DNA of 64,000 nucleotides. Origin: Hyalangium versicolor. Its GTDB lineage: Bacteria; Myxococcota; Myxococcia; Myxococcales; Myxococcaceae. Positions 23,394 through 32,033 of this stretch are shown here, piece by piece (position 1 is the stretch's first letter; each line of letters opens with the position of its first letter). The translations under genes were made by a program, and so were the position numbers. Location: the NCBI RefSeq assembly GCF_020103695.1, contig NZ_JAHXBF010000043.1, forward strand, positions 18,351 to 82,350, read 5' to 3'. Below the pieces are notes generated by a model. That model worked only from the letters and a program-made list of their open reading frames with translations, did not search any database and was not told the origin of the DNA.

Positions 23394-24755
23394 ATGGGAA
23401 GCATCTACAAGAGAGGCAACAAGCTCTGGCTCCGGTTCAAGGGACCAGACGGCAAGTGGACCCAGAGCCCGAGCGGTTTCGAGAGCGGCCAGGAGAAGCA
23501 GGCGCGTGAGGCCCTGCGACAACTCGAAGATCGGATCGCCGCCAACGTGGAGTTCGGCGAGCCGGAGAAGGGGCCCGTCACGGTGGCGCGATATGCCCAG
23601 CGCTGGCTGGAGCAGCGCCAAGGACTCGTGGCGGGCTGGAAGACGGATGAGTCCCGCCTCCGGCATCACGTCCTTCCCCATCTCGGAGAGATGGCGCTAG
23701 AGGACGTGCGGCCCCGGCACCTCGTGGACCTCTTCCGCAAGCTCCGGGTTCAGGGCACCGTGGCGCCGAAGACCCTCCACAACATCTACGGGGTGCTCAA
23801 GGCGCTCTTCCGGGATGCGCACCTTGCGGATCTCGTGACGACATCCCCCTGTATCCTCACCGAGCACCAGCTCGGCGAGAACGTGGACAAGGACCCTGCC
23901 TGGAGGGCCACTGCGGTCTACACACGCGATGAACTGGAGGCGCTCATCGCGGATCCACGCATTCCACCCGACCGGCAGGTGCTCTATGCCCTTCAAGGCA
24001 TCGCGGCTCTCCGGCACGGCGAAGCGGCTGGGCTGCGGTGGCAACACTACGATTCGAGCACGCCCGTCCTGGGACGGCTCGTGATCGCCACCTCCTACGA
24101 CAAGGGCCACACCAAGACGAAGCGGACCCGGTACATGCCCGTGCATCCCACGCTTGCAGCGATCCTGGCGGAGTGGAAGCTGAAGGGCTGGCCCGAGATA
24201 ATGGGCCGCACCCCGACGCCCGAGGATCTCGTGGTGCCCATGCCCCGGCCCACGAACCGGGGACCACGGGTGGAACACGGCCGGATGCGGACGGACCACC
24301 ACTCCTACAAGCGACTGGTGAAGGACTTGGAGGTGCTGGGCCTGCGGCACCGGCGTGGTCATGACCTGCGCCGGACGATGATCTCCCTGGCCCGCACGGA
24401 TGGTGCCCGGAAGGACATCCTCGAACTCTGCACGCACACGCCGCGCAAGAGCGGCAGCGCCATCGACCTCTACACCACGTTCCCGTGGGAGGCCCTCTGC
24501 GCCGAGGTGGCCAAGCTCAAGGTCCAGCGCCACGAACGCAGCCAGCTCGTCCGGCTGCCCCTCGCGGCCTCGGCCGAAAAAGAAAACCCCGGCTCGCCTG
24601 ATGGCGCCCGGGGCCTTGCTACATCCCTTGCTACAGTCTCCCGGAAAGCTGAGTCCTTTCCGGAAGATACAGTGTGGAGGCGGCGGGAATCGAACCCGCA
24701 GCAAGGCGGAAGCAAAACCCCAAGCAGGTCGCGCTGTTACCGGCTAACGCCTTGA
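23394..24755 (+). CDS. Tyrosine recombinase/integrase of element A
   Basis: A 453-residue phage-type integrase. An N-terminal AP2-like arm-binding domain (MGSIYKRGNKLWLRFKGPDG) and a SAM-like core-binding domain (65-165) precede the catalytic domain. Catalytic residues visible are Arg207 (ALRHGEAAGLRW), Lys in TKTKRTR (~241-243), His323/Arg326 (GHDLRR), His348 and nucleophile Tyr360 (AIDLYTT). The last ~60 codons read through a terminator-like hairpin and the attachment core at 24675-24699 (WRRRESNP). The C-terminus is thus set by the joined DNA, as known for myxophage Mx8 int. It probably catalyses integration of element A at the tRNA/tmRNA 3' end. Confidence 0.9.
   Translation: MGSIYKRGNKLWLRFKGPDGKWTQSPSGFESGQEKQAREALRQLEDRIAANVEFGEPEKGPVTVARYAQRWLEQRQGLVAGWKTDESRLRHHVLPHLGEMALEDVRPRHLVDLFRKLRVQGTVAPKTLHNIYGVLKALFRDAHLADLVTTSPCILTEHQLGENVDKDPAWRATAVYTRDELEALIADPRIPPDRQVLYALQGIAALRHGEAAGLRWQHYDSSTPVLGRLVIATSYDKGHTKTKRTRYMPVHPTLAAILAEWKLKGWPEIMGRTPTPEDLVVPMPRPTNRGPRVEHGRMRTDHHSYKRLVKDLEVLGLRHRRGHDLRRTMISLARTDGARKDILELCTHTPRKSGSAIDLYTTFPWEALCAEVAKLKVQRHERSQLVRLPLAASAEKENPGSPDGARGLATSLATVSRKAESFPEDTVWRRRESNPQQGGSKTPSRSRCYRLTP
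24573..24613 (-). terminator. Rho-independent terminator-like hairpin, minus strand
   Basis: On the minus strand a CCCCGG...CCGGGG stem with an inner GCC/GGC stem is followed by TTTTCTTTTT. It lies about 60 bases beyond the 3' end of the tRNA-like core at 24675, where a terminator of an RNA gene transcribed leftward would be expected. It is embedded in the 3' part of the integrase frame. Confidence 0.5.
24675..24699 (-). repeat. Attachment-site copy 2: tRNA/tmRNA 3'-end-like core
   Basis: Twenty-five bases identical to 15959-15983 and 42001-42025: T-arm, acceptor 3' strand and discriminator A of a tRNA or tmRNA on the minus strand. The match stops on both sides of this core, unlike copies 1 and 3. 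It lies inside the 3' end of the integrase frame and is the proposed junction between elements A and B. On the left, TGTAGCAAGG occurs twice in inverted orientation (about 24614-24637). Confidence 0.72.
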
Positions 24756-25599
24756 TCTCGCACAGGATCGTTCCCCCGCTCCGTCCCGTCTCGTCCCGTC
24801 TCGTCCCGTTCAATTCCCCGCTGGAGGGTCACACTGAGGGCACATACGACCCCACAGGGGCAATCCGCTTACGAGCAAGCGGCTTGCGTTCCCCGGTCTC
24901 CCAGGGCTCACGAGAAGCCTGTGGGACGAGGACGGTAACATGTGCCCTGGCGAGGTAGAGCTGGGGAGGGGCAGGCGGAGAAGCGGGAGTGAGCGTACCG
25001 GCGGAGGCAGCCAGAGGGACCAGTGCTGTACGAGGCGGTGAGGGACCACGTTGCCACACTGCTGGCGGAGGCAGGCGAGTTGGGACGCGGCCTGTCCCGG
25101 TCAGCGGCCCTCCTCGGCCCCTGCGCTCCTATCTGCCACAAATCAACAGCCTTTCCATTCTGCCTATGCTCTGGAGGACTACAGCATGCTCTCCGGGCAC
25201 TAGGTACGGCGCTACTCGAACCGAGCCCACCCGGACTAACCAGCCGCCACAGCCGCTGTTGGCGCTTGCGCTCGGGCCAGGGACAGCGCACCACAGGGCG
25301 GGGCCTCTTGAGTCGCGCGCTCAGCGCGGCCAGGGTGCGTCCCATCTCCATGTAGGGTCGCGCTGGACGGCCGACGCCACCGCGGAGGTGGCACACAACA
25401 TTTGGTGAGGCTGGAATGGCTGCTGCAGCGCCACCCGCACCTCTCGCTGGGCGTGGAGGTGTTCTACTGGGCTAGGTGGACGTGGACGGGCGAGACGGTT
25501 GACGGCTGTCAAGGGCTCCTAATAGCCTACATTCTGTTGTTGCCGCTTGCGCCACCTTCCGATGGACGGGGGGACGGGCGCGACGCATGAGGGGGACAA
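24756..25599. other. Decayed stretch after attachment copy 2, with short tandem repeat
   Basis: About 840 bases without a convincing intact gene. GTCCCGTCTC repeats nearly three times at 24783-24809. Positions 24825-24845 (GGGTCACACTGAGGGCACAT) resemble 41921-41940 next to integrase 2. A transposase N-terminus remnant is listed separately at 25023. The rest looks like worn mobile-element DNA. Confidence 0.45.
25023..25106 (+). pseudogene. Possible remnant of IS91-type transposase N-terminus
   Basis: The frame reads LYEAVRDHVATLLAEAGELG then RGLSR, which resembles the start of IS91-family transposases (normally continuing into a Cys-rich zinc-binding domain). The similarity is lost after about 28 residues and no zinc-finger cysteines follow in register. 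I treat it as a fossil. The assignment rests on recognition of a short stretch. Confidence 0.3.
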
Positions 25600-25845
25600 G
25601 TGCCGAACCCTGGCGAGAGGACCAAGTGGCTCACCGATGAAGTCGCGGAGCATCTCCTACTGAGCCGCTCAAAGATCTACGAGATGGCGCAGGCCGGTGA
25701 GAGCCCGTGCTCCAACCTTGCCGGTAGGTGGCGCTTCATTCAATCGGAACCTGACCAGTGGATGATCCAGCAGTGGCTTGCGAAGGGACGGAAGCACACC
25801 GGGTATGATCCGCAGGGCACGCTGGACCAGGAGCGCCAACGATGA
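25600..25845 (+). CDS. Excisionase-family helix-turn-helix protein
   Basis: An 81-residue protein with one HTH_17-type domain: WLTDEVAEHLLLSRSKIYEM, then GRWRFIQSEPDQWMIQQWL. GTG start with GAGGGGGA a few bases upstream. Its stop overlaps the aminotransferase start by four bases (ATGA), so it is translationally coupled to the metabolic operon. It could be the operon's own regulator or a recombination directionality factor of an element end. Confidence 0.8.
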   Translation: MPNPGERTKWLTDEVAEHLLLSRSKIYEMAQAGESPCSNLAGRWRFIQSEPDQWMIQQWLAKGRKHTGYDPQGTLDQERQR

Positions 25846-27161
25846 CCTCTGGGCACGCTTCCTCGAAGCCTGCGCGATCAGCAATGATGCCTCAACGAGG
25901 CACTCGTTCGCCTTCGAGGGCAATACCCCCACGTTCTGGCTATGCCGCGGATGATCCGAACACCATCCCGGGTTTCCGGATGTTTGCCCTCGATGAAGCC
26001 GCCCGACGCCACAGCGAAGCGGGCAGAGATGTCATTCTCCTTACCCTTGGGAAGTCCGATCTGCCGCTGCACCCAGAGATCGTTGCTGCGATAACACGTG
26101 CTGTCAGCGACCCGGACCGAAGTTCGCTTGTCTTTCCCGGGGGATTGCCAGAACTCCGGGAAGCACTTTCTGCGCGCTATTCTGCTCTCGCAGGACAAAC
26201 TATTTCGCCCTCCCGGATTCTCATTGATGCAGGAACGAGTAGCCTGTACCCAAACCTCCTTCGCATTCTGGGGGCAGCGGGTCATGAGGTTGTGATTCCC
26301 AAGCCGTACTATCCGCTCTATCGCGTTGCCGCGTCCCTGGTTGGCGCTTCCGTCGCCTACTACAATATCGACCTGCGAACAATGTCCATCGACGTTGATT
26401 CAGTTCGGGACGCCATCACGACTGCCACGCGGGTTCTTGTCGTCAATTCTCCGGGCAACCCCCTTGGCAATGTCGTGCCTCAGGACGACATGGTGGCTAT
26501 CTTACGTCTTCTTCCTGCAGACGCCTTTATCCTGTTCGATGAGATCTACGAGAATGCGCTATTCTCCAACGAATCGCCCTTGGCGCCCATGCTTCTTCAT
26601 GGCTCCGCCTCAGCCTCGTCGCGCGTAGTGATAACCAACTCATTCTCGAAGGGCTACAGGATGTACACGAAACGGGTCGGCTGGTGCGTCCTTCCGCAAT
26701 CGCAGTCGGAAGCAATGCTCTCGGTCCTTCAACATACACGCTTGACCGTCGACCCTTCCGTTCAGTATGGCGCAGTTGAAGCGCTACGCCGGGAGGATGA
26801 GGTACGTAGTCTGCGGACGATACACGAGGCACGTTGGAAGCATGCTGTCGCCGCGTTCTCACCGCTTTCGAGCGTTCGGCTGCTGCCATCAGCGGGCGGC
26901 TTCTACTGCACCCTGGATTGTACCGAGTTCGCCAGATTCAACGGCTTGGCCTCAGACTCTGCGCTTGCCCTAGATATCCTTTATCGCACAGGCGTTGCAA
27001 CCGTGCCAGGCGAGGACTTCGGTCTCCCTGGAATGCTTCGTCTATCATTCACGTCTAGCCGGTTTGAGGAGGCCGTGGATCGTCTGCGGGACTACTTCGG
27101 TGGGAATGCGACTGGAGCGATAGACGGTCACATTGGCGCGAGAAAAGGGGCAGTCCCATGA
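25842..27161 (+). CDS. PLP-dependent aminotransferase, class I/II
   Basis: A 439-residue fold-type I aminotransferase. Residues ~35-430 carry the domain: LTLGKSDLPLHPEIVAAI, GTSSLYPNLLRI (PLP phosphate site), NSPGNPLGNV (Asn for the PLP ring), FILFDEIYENALF (Asp for N1) and Schiff-base Lys in TNSFSKGYRMYTKRVGW. It looks most like the aspartate/aromatic aminotransferase subgroup. The first ~30 residues are an unconserved Ser/Arg-rich tail, so an internal start is possible. Overlaps of 4 bases on both sides put it in the operon. It probably supplies an amino group on a precursor later amidinated by the next enzyme. Confidence 0.88.
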   Translation: MTSGHASSKPARSAMMPQRGTRSPSRAIPPRSGYAADDPNTIPGFRMFALDEAARRHSEAGRDVILLTLGKSDLPLHPEIVAAITRAVSDPDRSSLVFPGGLPELREALSARYSALAGQTISPSRILIDAGTSSLYPNLLRILGAAGHEVVIPKPYYPLYRVAASLVGASVAYYNIDLRTMSIDVDSVRDAITTATRVLVVNSPGNPLGNVVPQDDMVAILRLLPADAFILFDEIYENALFSNESPLAPMLLHGSASASSRVVITNSFSKGYRMYTKRVGWCVLPQSQSEAMLSVLQHTRLTVDPSVQYGAVEALRREDEVRSLRTIHEARWKHAVAAFSPLSSVRLLPSAGGFYCTLDCTEFARFNGLASDSALALDILYRTGVATVPGEDFGLPGMLRLSFTSSRFEEAVDRLRDYFGGNATGAIDGHIGARKGAVP

Positions 27162-28261
27162 TCGACCCACCGGCCTCTTCGCGCCACATTCCCGCCCAGT
27201 CGAAGCCGGCGTCGGCATGCCGAGTATGGAGCTGCAACGAGTGGGATCCGCTCGAGGAGGTAATCGTCGGCACCCCATGGGGTGCGAGGAGGCCCACGCC
27301 GGACGTGAGCACGCAGTTCCTTCTGTACCCCGATCGCCCCCTTGATTCCCTGCCAGACGAACCCTTTCCACAGCGGGTCATCGACGAAACCGAAGAAGAC
27401 CTATCGCGGTTCTGTGGGGTCCTTGCCTCGCACGGTGTCACGGTCCATCGCCCGGGCCCGCACGACACGGACCTCCGGTATTCTACCCCCGATTGGGCTG
27501 CGCATGGGTTCCATACCTACTGCCCGCGGGATGTACTCACCGTAGTGGGAAATCGGATTATTGAGTCGCCATGCGCCATGCGCAGCCGGGCGTATGAGTC
27601 CATGGCGTACCGCAGCATACTCGTCGACTATCTGCGAACAGGGGCACGATGGTTCAGTGCCCCAAAGCCCGCGCTACGCGATTCTGCCTTCAAGTCGCTG
27701 TCGGCGGGAAAGAGGATTCCGCATGACGAAGAGCCAATCTTTGACGCGGCCAACGTCTTGCGGCTGGGATATGATCTCCTTTACCTAGTGAGCAGCAGCG
27801 GGAACCTCCTAGGCGCACACTGGCTTCAGACGGTGCTAGGTGACGAGTACACCGTCCATTGTGTCGAGGATACCTATTACGGGTGCCATATCGACTCAAC
27901 CTTCGTCGCGCTCCGCCCAGGCCTTGTTTTGTGCAACCCTGCCCGCGTTCCACGTGAGAAGGTGCCCAACGTGTTCCGAGGCTGGGAGGTTGTCTACAGC
28001 CCGCCAATGGCGAACTCCCGGCAAGGCAGTGACTGGTCAATCGCAAGCGACTGGATTGGGATGAATGTCTTTAGTATTAGCCCCTCTGTCGCCGTCGTGG
28101 ACCAAGATCAAGGGCCGTTGATTTCGTTGCTTGAGAAGCATGGCCTAGATGTCATACCGCTTCCTCTTAGGCACGCCCGAGTGCTCGGCGGCGGTTTTCA
28201 TTGTGTCACGCTGGATGTCCGCCGTAGGGGTGTGCTTGAGAGGTACGGCGATGCACTGTGA
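27158..28261 (+). CDS. Amidinotransferase (arginine:glycine / inosamine-phosphate type)
   Basis: A 367-residue enzyme of the amidinotransferase family that moves the amidino group of arginine to an amine. The catalytic triad is clear: Asp196 (PIFDAANVLR), His244 (YYGCHIDSTFVALRPG) and nucleophile Cys349 (VLGGGFHCVTLDVRR). Other family segments are CNEWDPLEEVIVGTPWGARR, and the length is that of StrB or glycine amidinotransferase. It overlaps the aminotransferase by four bases. In antibiotic and toxin clusters such enzymes install guanidino groups (streptomycin, phaseolotoxin). The acceptor amine here is unknown. Confidence 0.9.
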   Translation: MIDPPASSRHIPAQSKPASACRVWSCNEWDPLEEVIVGTPWGARRPTPDVSTQFLLYPDRPLDSLPDEPFPQRVIDETEEDLSRFCGVLASHGVTVHRPGPHDTDLRYSTPDWAAHGFHTYCPRDVLTVVGNRIIESPCAMRSRAYESMAYRSILVDYLRTGARWFSAPKPALRDSAFKSLSAGKRIPHDEEPIFDAANVLRLGYDLLYLVSSSGNLLGAHWLQTVLGDEYTVHCVEDTYYGCHIDSTFVALRPGLVLCNPARVPREKVPNVFRGWEVVYSPPMANSRQGSDWSIASDWIGMNVFSISPSVAVVDQDQGPLISLLEKHGLDVIPLPLRHARVLGGGFHCVTLDVRRRGVLERYGDAL

Positions 28262-28435
28262 ACCATGCGCGCAGGATCGGGCTGCCTTGCTCGCGTCAAG
28301 TTGGTCCGGCGGCGCGGTACGGAGCACCGCCGGGCGCGTTACTGCTGTAGACGTCTCTGTATGGTGTTTCTCGACCGAGCCGTGATGGATCGGCGAGACT
28401 GCCACAACGCTGAAGAAATGGAAAAGGAGCACAAG

Positions 28436-28858
28436 ATGGTTGATAAGTGCATTCTGTGCGAGCCTGCGCCTGAAGCGCTCGTGTACCACGGCGATGATGG
28501 TGTCGTGCTTGTCGATGGGCCGTGCCGCCCGGGGCACGTTCTGGTGGGGATCAAGGGACACTACCCCGACCTCCACGATGTGCCGGCTGACGCGATCGCG
28601 AGCATGATGCGCCTAGCGGTGAGGACGTCCAAGGAGATCGTCACTCGTACCGGAGCGACGAAGACCTATGTGGTCGCCGTCGGCGATAAGGACAGGCACT
28701 TTCACGTCCACCTCATTCCGAAGATGGCTGCGGATCCGTCGCTCGGGCCGCACGTCTTCAGTGAGAAGGGATGGGCCTCGTTCCTGCCCGCCAAACTCGA
28801 CGAGCAAGAGCACCGGCGTGTCATCCAGGAACTTACGCGCTCCCTCAGGGGCGCCTGA
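28436..28858 (+). CDS. HIT-family nucleotide hydrolase/transferase
   Basis: A 140-residue histidine triad protein. The triad is HFHVHLIPK (His88, 90, 92), with an N-terminal CILCEP pair and GPCRPGHVLVGIKGH. HIT proteins cleave or transfer nucleotidyl groups such as AMP from dinucleotides, phosphoramidates or adenylates. The ATG at 28436 with AGGAG upstream is preferred to the longer frame starting at 28265. It follows the amidinotransferase after 174 bases, the only sizeable gap in the operon, and is 8 bases from the next gene. Confidence 0.87.
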   Translation: MVDKCILCEPAPEALVYHGDDGVVLVDGPCRPGHVLVGIKGHYPDLHDVPADAIASMMRLAVRTSKEIVTRTGATKTYVVAVGDKDRHFHVHLIPKMAADPSLGPHVFSEKGWASFLPAKLDEQEHRRVIQELTRSLRGA

Positions 28859-28866
28859 ACTCCGGG

Positions 28867-29577
28867 ATGTATTCCATGAGAAGCAAGGAGCGCGAAGCCG
28901 TGCCGTCAAAACCGGACGGGGATGTAGCGGGCGACGACGACCGCGTCGTCAAGCCTTCGTGTACCTTCTCCTTCGTCGGGCTCTTGGACGGACCGACCGG
29001 AGCCGGGAAGTCAGCGGCCATCGAGCACATAATGAGGCGGCACGGCGCCTCGTGCGTTGTAGGTGCCAAACTCACGACAAGACCAAGGCGCCCGACGGAT
29101 TCGGACTGGGAATTTCAGTTTGTGGACGGCATTCCAGAGCACCTGCGAGAGTTCAGATATTCAAGCGTCGGCTGGCAGTACGCTATCGATGTCTCTGAGA
29201 TAGAGCATACGCTCGAAAGCGGGCGCTCATACTTCACGGTTTGCACGGACCCCACCGTTATCCGACTCCTTCGCCGCCGCTTCCCTGTTATCGTTGTCTA
29301 CGTACACAGGCTTCTCTCTCCCCAAGAAGTGGCGGTGCTGCTGGAAACACGTCAAATCAAGGGACCAGAAGAGACGCGCCTACGATCCACCGAGCTCGAA
29401 GAGGCACTGTCTCGGTACGCCAAGAACATCGGACTGTACGACTTCGTCGTACTGAACGTTGGTGGCGTGTCCAATCTCTATAAGCAGGTCGACTCCATAC
29501 TGTCGGAGTGTGTCGACCGCTTCGCCGACCCAGGGCCCCTTCGCGTCGCGCAAGATAGCCGAGGAGAAAAAGAGTGA
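28867..29577 (+). CDS. Guanylate-kinase-like P-loop ATPase/kinase
   Basis: A 236-residue protein with a Walker A loop GPTGAGKS (42-49), followed by KLTTRPRRPTDSDWEFQFVD. The latter resembles the guanylate kinase segment after the P-loop, where T(T/S)RxxRxxE binds GMP. Later segments YSSVGWQYAIDVSEIE and VIVVYVHRLLSP fit a nucleoside-monophosphate-kinase fold. The substrate-binding region diverges from housekeeping Gmk, so the substrate may be different. The start is uncertain between ATGs at 28867 and 28876. The last four bases overlap the next gene. Confidence 0.72.
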   Translation: MYSMRSKEREAVPSKPDGDVAGDDDRVVKPSCTFSFVGLLDGPTGAGKSAAIEHIMRRHGASCVVGAKLTTRPRRPTDSDWEFQFVDGIPEHLREFRYSSVGWQYAIDVSEIEHTLESGRSYFTVCTDPTVIRLLRRRFPVIVVYVHRLLSPQEVAVLLETRQIKGPEETRLRSTELEEALSRYAKNIGLYDFVVLNVGGVSNLYKQVDSILSECVDRFADPGPLRVAQDSRGEKE

Positions 29578-31994
29578 CCCGACCTCGCTCACTCCTTACG
29601 GGCGAAGAGGTCGCGAAAGCGCTGAGGGACCTCGCTGCGCTCTACGTTGAAGGACAGCGGCCGACTCCCAATTGGGACGAGTGTCGCAAGCGCATAACCC
29701 ATCCTGACTTGCTCAGCGTATTGACGAGGATTGCTGGCGGCGCCCGTTTGATCGACGCACTTGTCGAACGTATTGGTTCCCGAGACGGAGTCCTGGCTAC
29801 TGTCTTCTTTGGACCGGTGGCGCAGTCCGCTCGAGTCGCCGCTGCGGATGGTGCGGTGCATGCCACCGACGGCGTGCGTCAACTGCGTGTCGTGCTTGCT
29901 AGTTATCCTGCGGGTGCCAAGGCGATGGTTCCGCCGGTCACGCCGACGGCTCCCAACTCTCGCTCAAGCCGCCGCAACACCGATCGTGCCAAGGCAAAGG
30001 GTTCGCCAGTCGCGCCGACGGAGGCCACTACGTCCGTAACGGTGGCTACTGACTGCACACGATACCACTTCTCGTATTTGGCGCCTAGGAAGGTTGCGCC
30101 GGAAGCCTTTCTCGACCTGGACATTGATGAGCTGGCTGCCGAGGTGGCGCTCGTCGGCTCGGTATGGTCGTCCGTCTTTCCGTCTCACCGATCCATCCTC
30201 ACCCGTACAGTGGCCATGTCGGTCCCTCGCGAGGAACGGGGCATACTGTTTGACCAACGCAAGGGGCGGCTCCGTGGCCTGTGGACGGCGCTCCGCCCAG
30301 GATTATGCCCGGAAGCGCGTCGCGAAATCCGTGCGCTCGATCGACTGAGGTCTGTCTTTGGTCGTGGTGATGGCCTGCAGCTACTCTCCATTGAAGACTT
30401 GCGGCAGCGGCTCGCGCTAGGTGGCGGCTCGGATACAAAGCTCTCCGAGCGTCAGACTGGCGATCTCGTCGTGCGGACATACCAGCCGCCGTACTCCAAG
30501 GTCGTCCAGTTCCACCCGGCGGCGCCACTGCAGGGGGCGAGCCGCGGTGACTACGTCCTTTCTTATCAGCCACGTGGTAGCCAAACTGAGTTCTATCGGG
30601 AGTTCGTGGTATCTATCGACGACTGGAAGCCGGAGGAGATCGAACTCTACCGGGCAGCAATGGATATCTTGCATGTCCTCGCCATACGCCGTTCCGGATT
30701 GTTTCGTCTGGGATTCGCCGAGCGAGTCTATACAGTGCTCATGCCTCCAGCCCTACTGACGGATGGGTCACGCAACCACGGAATCTTCTTCGCTCCGTGT
30801 GTGATTCTCTATCAGGTCCCTCAGAACAGCACCTTTCGCCGCACGTTTACCATTTCTTATATTGCCATCCCCGTTGAGCTTGATGCCGACAATAGCGGCG
30901 AGAAGCCTGTCTCACCGCTTTCTCGGATTAGGGGACCCCGCGCCGCCACTATCGATGAGCTGCGAGCCCTTCGAAGAGACCTGCGCGCCCATGTGGTCCC
31001 AGACCATCGCTCAGGCGAGTCGCCACTGAGAGTGTTGGGTCCGCTGGCAGAACTTCTCGGCACCGATGGCAGGCGTTTGACACTGCCGCAGATGCTCCAG
31101 GAGGTTGGGGAGTTCATCGCTCGACGCATCATTGCGAACGGAGATTCCTCCGACGCATCGACCGCTGCTGCGATGATGCTCACGGCAACGGTAGAGTCAA
31201 CGCTCAGCGCCATGCTTCTCCAGGTAGAGTGGTCGCCGCCGACGGGCGCAGCCCAGCCCTGGGAGGACTGGCTTATCACGGGAAAGGACAGAGCGTTCGC
31301 CGACAATGTGTATAAGTTGATGTTCTACGAGGACTTCATGTCCCCGCGCTCTGGGTACACATCACGTCGTGGTATTGACCTCGCACGCATGCTCGTTGGG
31401 AACACGCTGCGAACAGACATGAACGGAATGTCCTTCTTCGACCCGACGGATGAGTTGAAGTTGATTCTGTATCCGCTGGACCGGGAACAATACCCGAATT
31501 ACTCGATTGTTCGCTGGATGGCATTCTCCCTATACTCAGAGTCCGCGCTTTGTTCTCTGCATGGAATGATACAACTGTTCTATGTCGATCTTCATCGACA
31601 AAGTGACTTGCGACGCGTTGTCGAAACCTTGGGCGAGATGACCGAGAGTTTCGCCGAGCTCTACGACCTAGATATTCGACGCCATCTTTACCGGCAGGAA
31701 TATGAGAAGTTGCGCGAATTGGCAAAGATTGACCGCGACTACGCGTTTTTAGTAGAGAAGTTTGGCTCGGTTAAGGAGGACGCTTCGTTGCGAGAGCAGC
31801 GTCTCTTCAACAAGCTCCTGGTGGCGTTTACGGTAGCGACCACCAGCATCTCGATCATAGGTACTATTGCGCAAGTGTCGCAGTGGACATGGGGCCGGAT
31901 CCTAGCGGTAACGATACCTGTGGCAGTTGCGCTGACCGTCGTCGGATACGTCACGTTTGATTGGGTGCGGAGACTTCTGCCGCGGGGACGGTAG
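29574..31994 (+). CDS. 806-residue membrane-anchored protein of unknown family
   Basis: I do not recognise this protein. It is soluble over ~740 residues, with a Ser/Pro/Thr-rich linker near 110-155. An RQEYEKLRELAKIDRDYAFL coiled-coil-like segment near 720 is followed by two membrane helices at the C-terminus (LLVAFTVATTSISIIGTIA and ILAVTIPVAVALTVVGYVTF) and a short basic tail. No catalytic motif is evident. The start overlaps the kinase-like gene by four bases, so it is made in step with the metabolic enzymes. It could be a membrane receptor, exporter partner or effector of the product. Its GC and codon use match the rest of the operon. Confidence 0.8.
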   Translation: MTRPRSLLTGEEVAKALRDLAALYVEGQRPTPNWDECRKRITHPDLLSVLTRIAGGARLIDALVERIGSRDGVLATVFFGPVAQSARVAAADGAVHATDGVRQLRVVLASYPAGAKAMVPPVTPTAPNSRSSRRNTDRAKAKGSPVAPTEATTSVTVATDCTRYHFSYLAPRKVAPEAFLDLDIDELAAEVALVGSVWSSVFPSHRSILTRTVAMSVPREERGILFDQRKGRLRGLWTALRPGLCPEARREIRALDRLRSVFGRGDGLQLLSIEDLRQRLALGGGSDTKLSERQTGDLVVRTYQPPYSKVVQFHPAAPLQGASRGDYVLSYQPRGSQTEFYREFVVSIDDWKPEEIELYRAAMDILHVLAIRRSGLFRLGFAERVYTVLMPPALLTDGSRNHGIFFAPCVILYQVPQNSTFRRTFTISYIAIPVELDADNSGEKPVSPLSRIRGPRAATIDELRALRRDLRAHVVPDHRSGESPLRVLGPLAELLGTDGRRLTLPQMLQEVGEFIARRIIANGDSSDASTAAAMMLTATVESTLSAMLLQVEWSPPTGAAQPWEDWLITGKDRAFADNVYKLMFYEDFMSPRSGYTSRRGIDLARMLVGNTLRTDMNGMSFFDPTDELKLILYPLDREQYPNYSIVRWMAFSLYSESALCSLHGMIQLFYVDLHRQSDLRRVVETLGEMTESFAELYDLDIRRHLYRQEYEKLRELAKIDRDYAFLVEKFGSVKEDASLREQRLFNKLLVAFTVATTSISIIGTIAQVSQWTWGRILAVTIPVAVALTVVGYVTFDWVRRLLPRGR

Positions 31995-32033
31995 GATCCG
32001 CCTCAAGCCGTAGCAGGCACAGAGGAGTTGCTC

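Noticed and set aside
24908..25396. 162-codon minus-strand frame right of attachment copy 2
   Set aside because: Low-complexity composition and no ribosome site. It is antisense to a transposase remnant.
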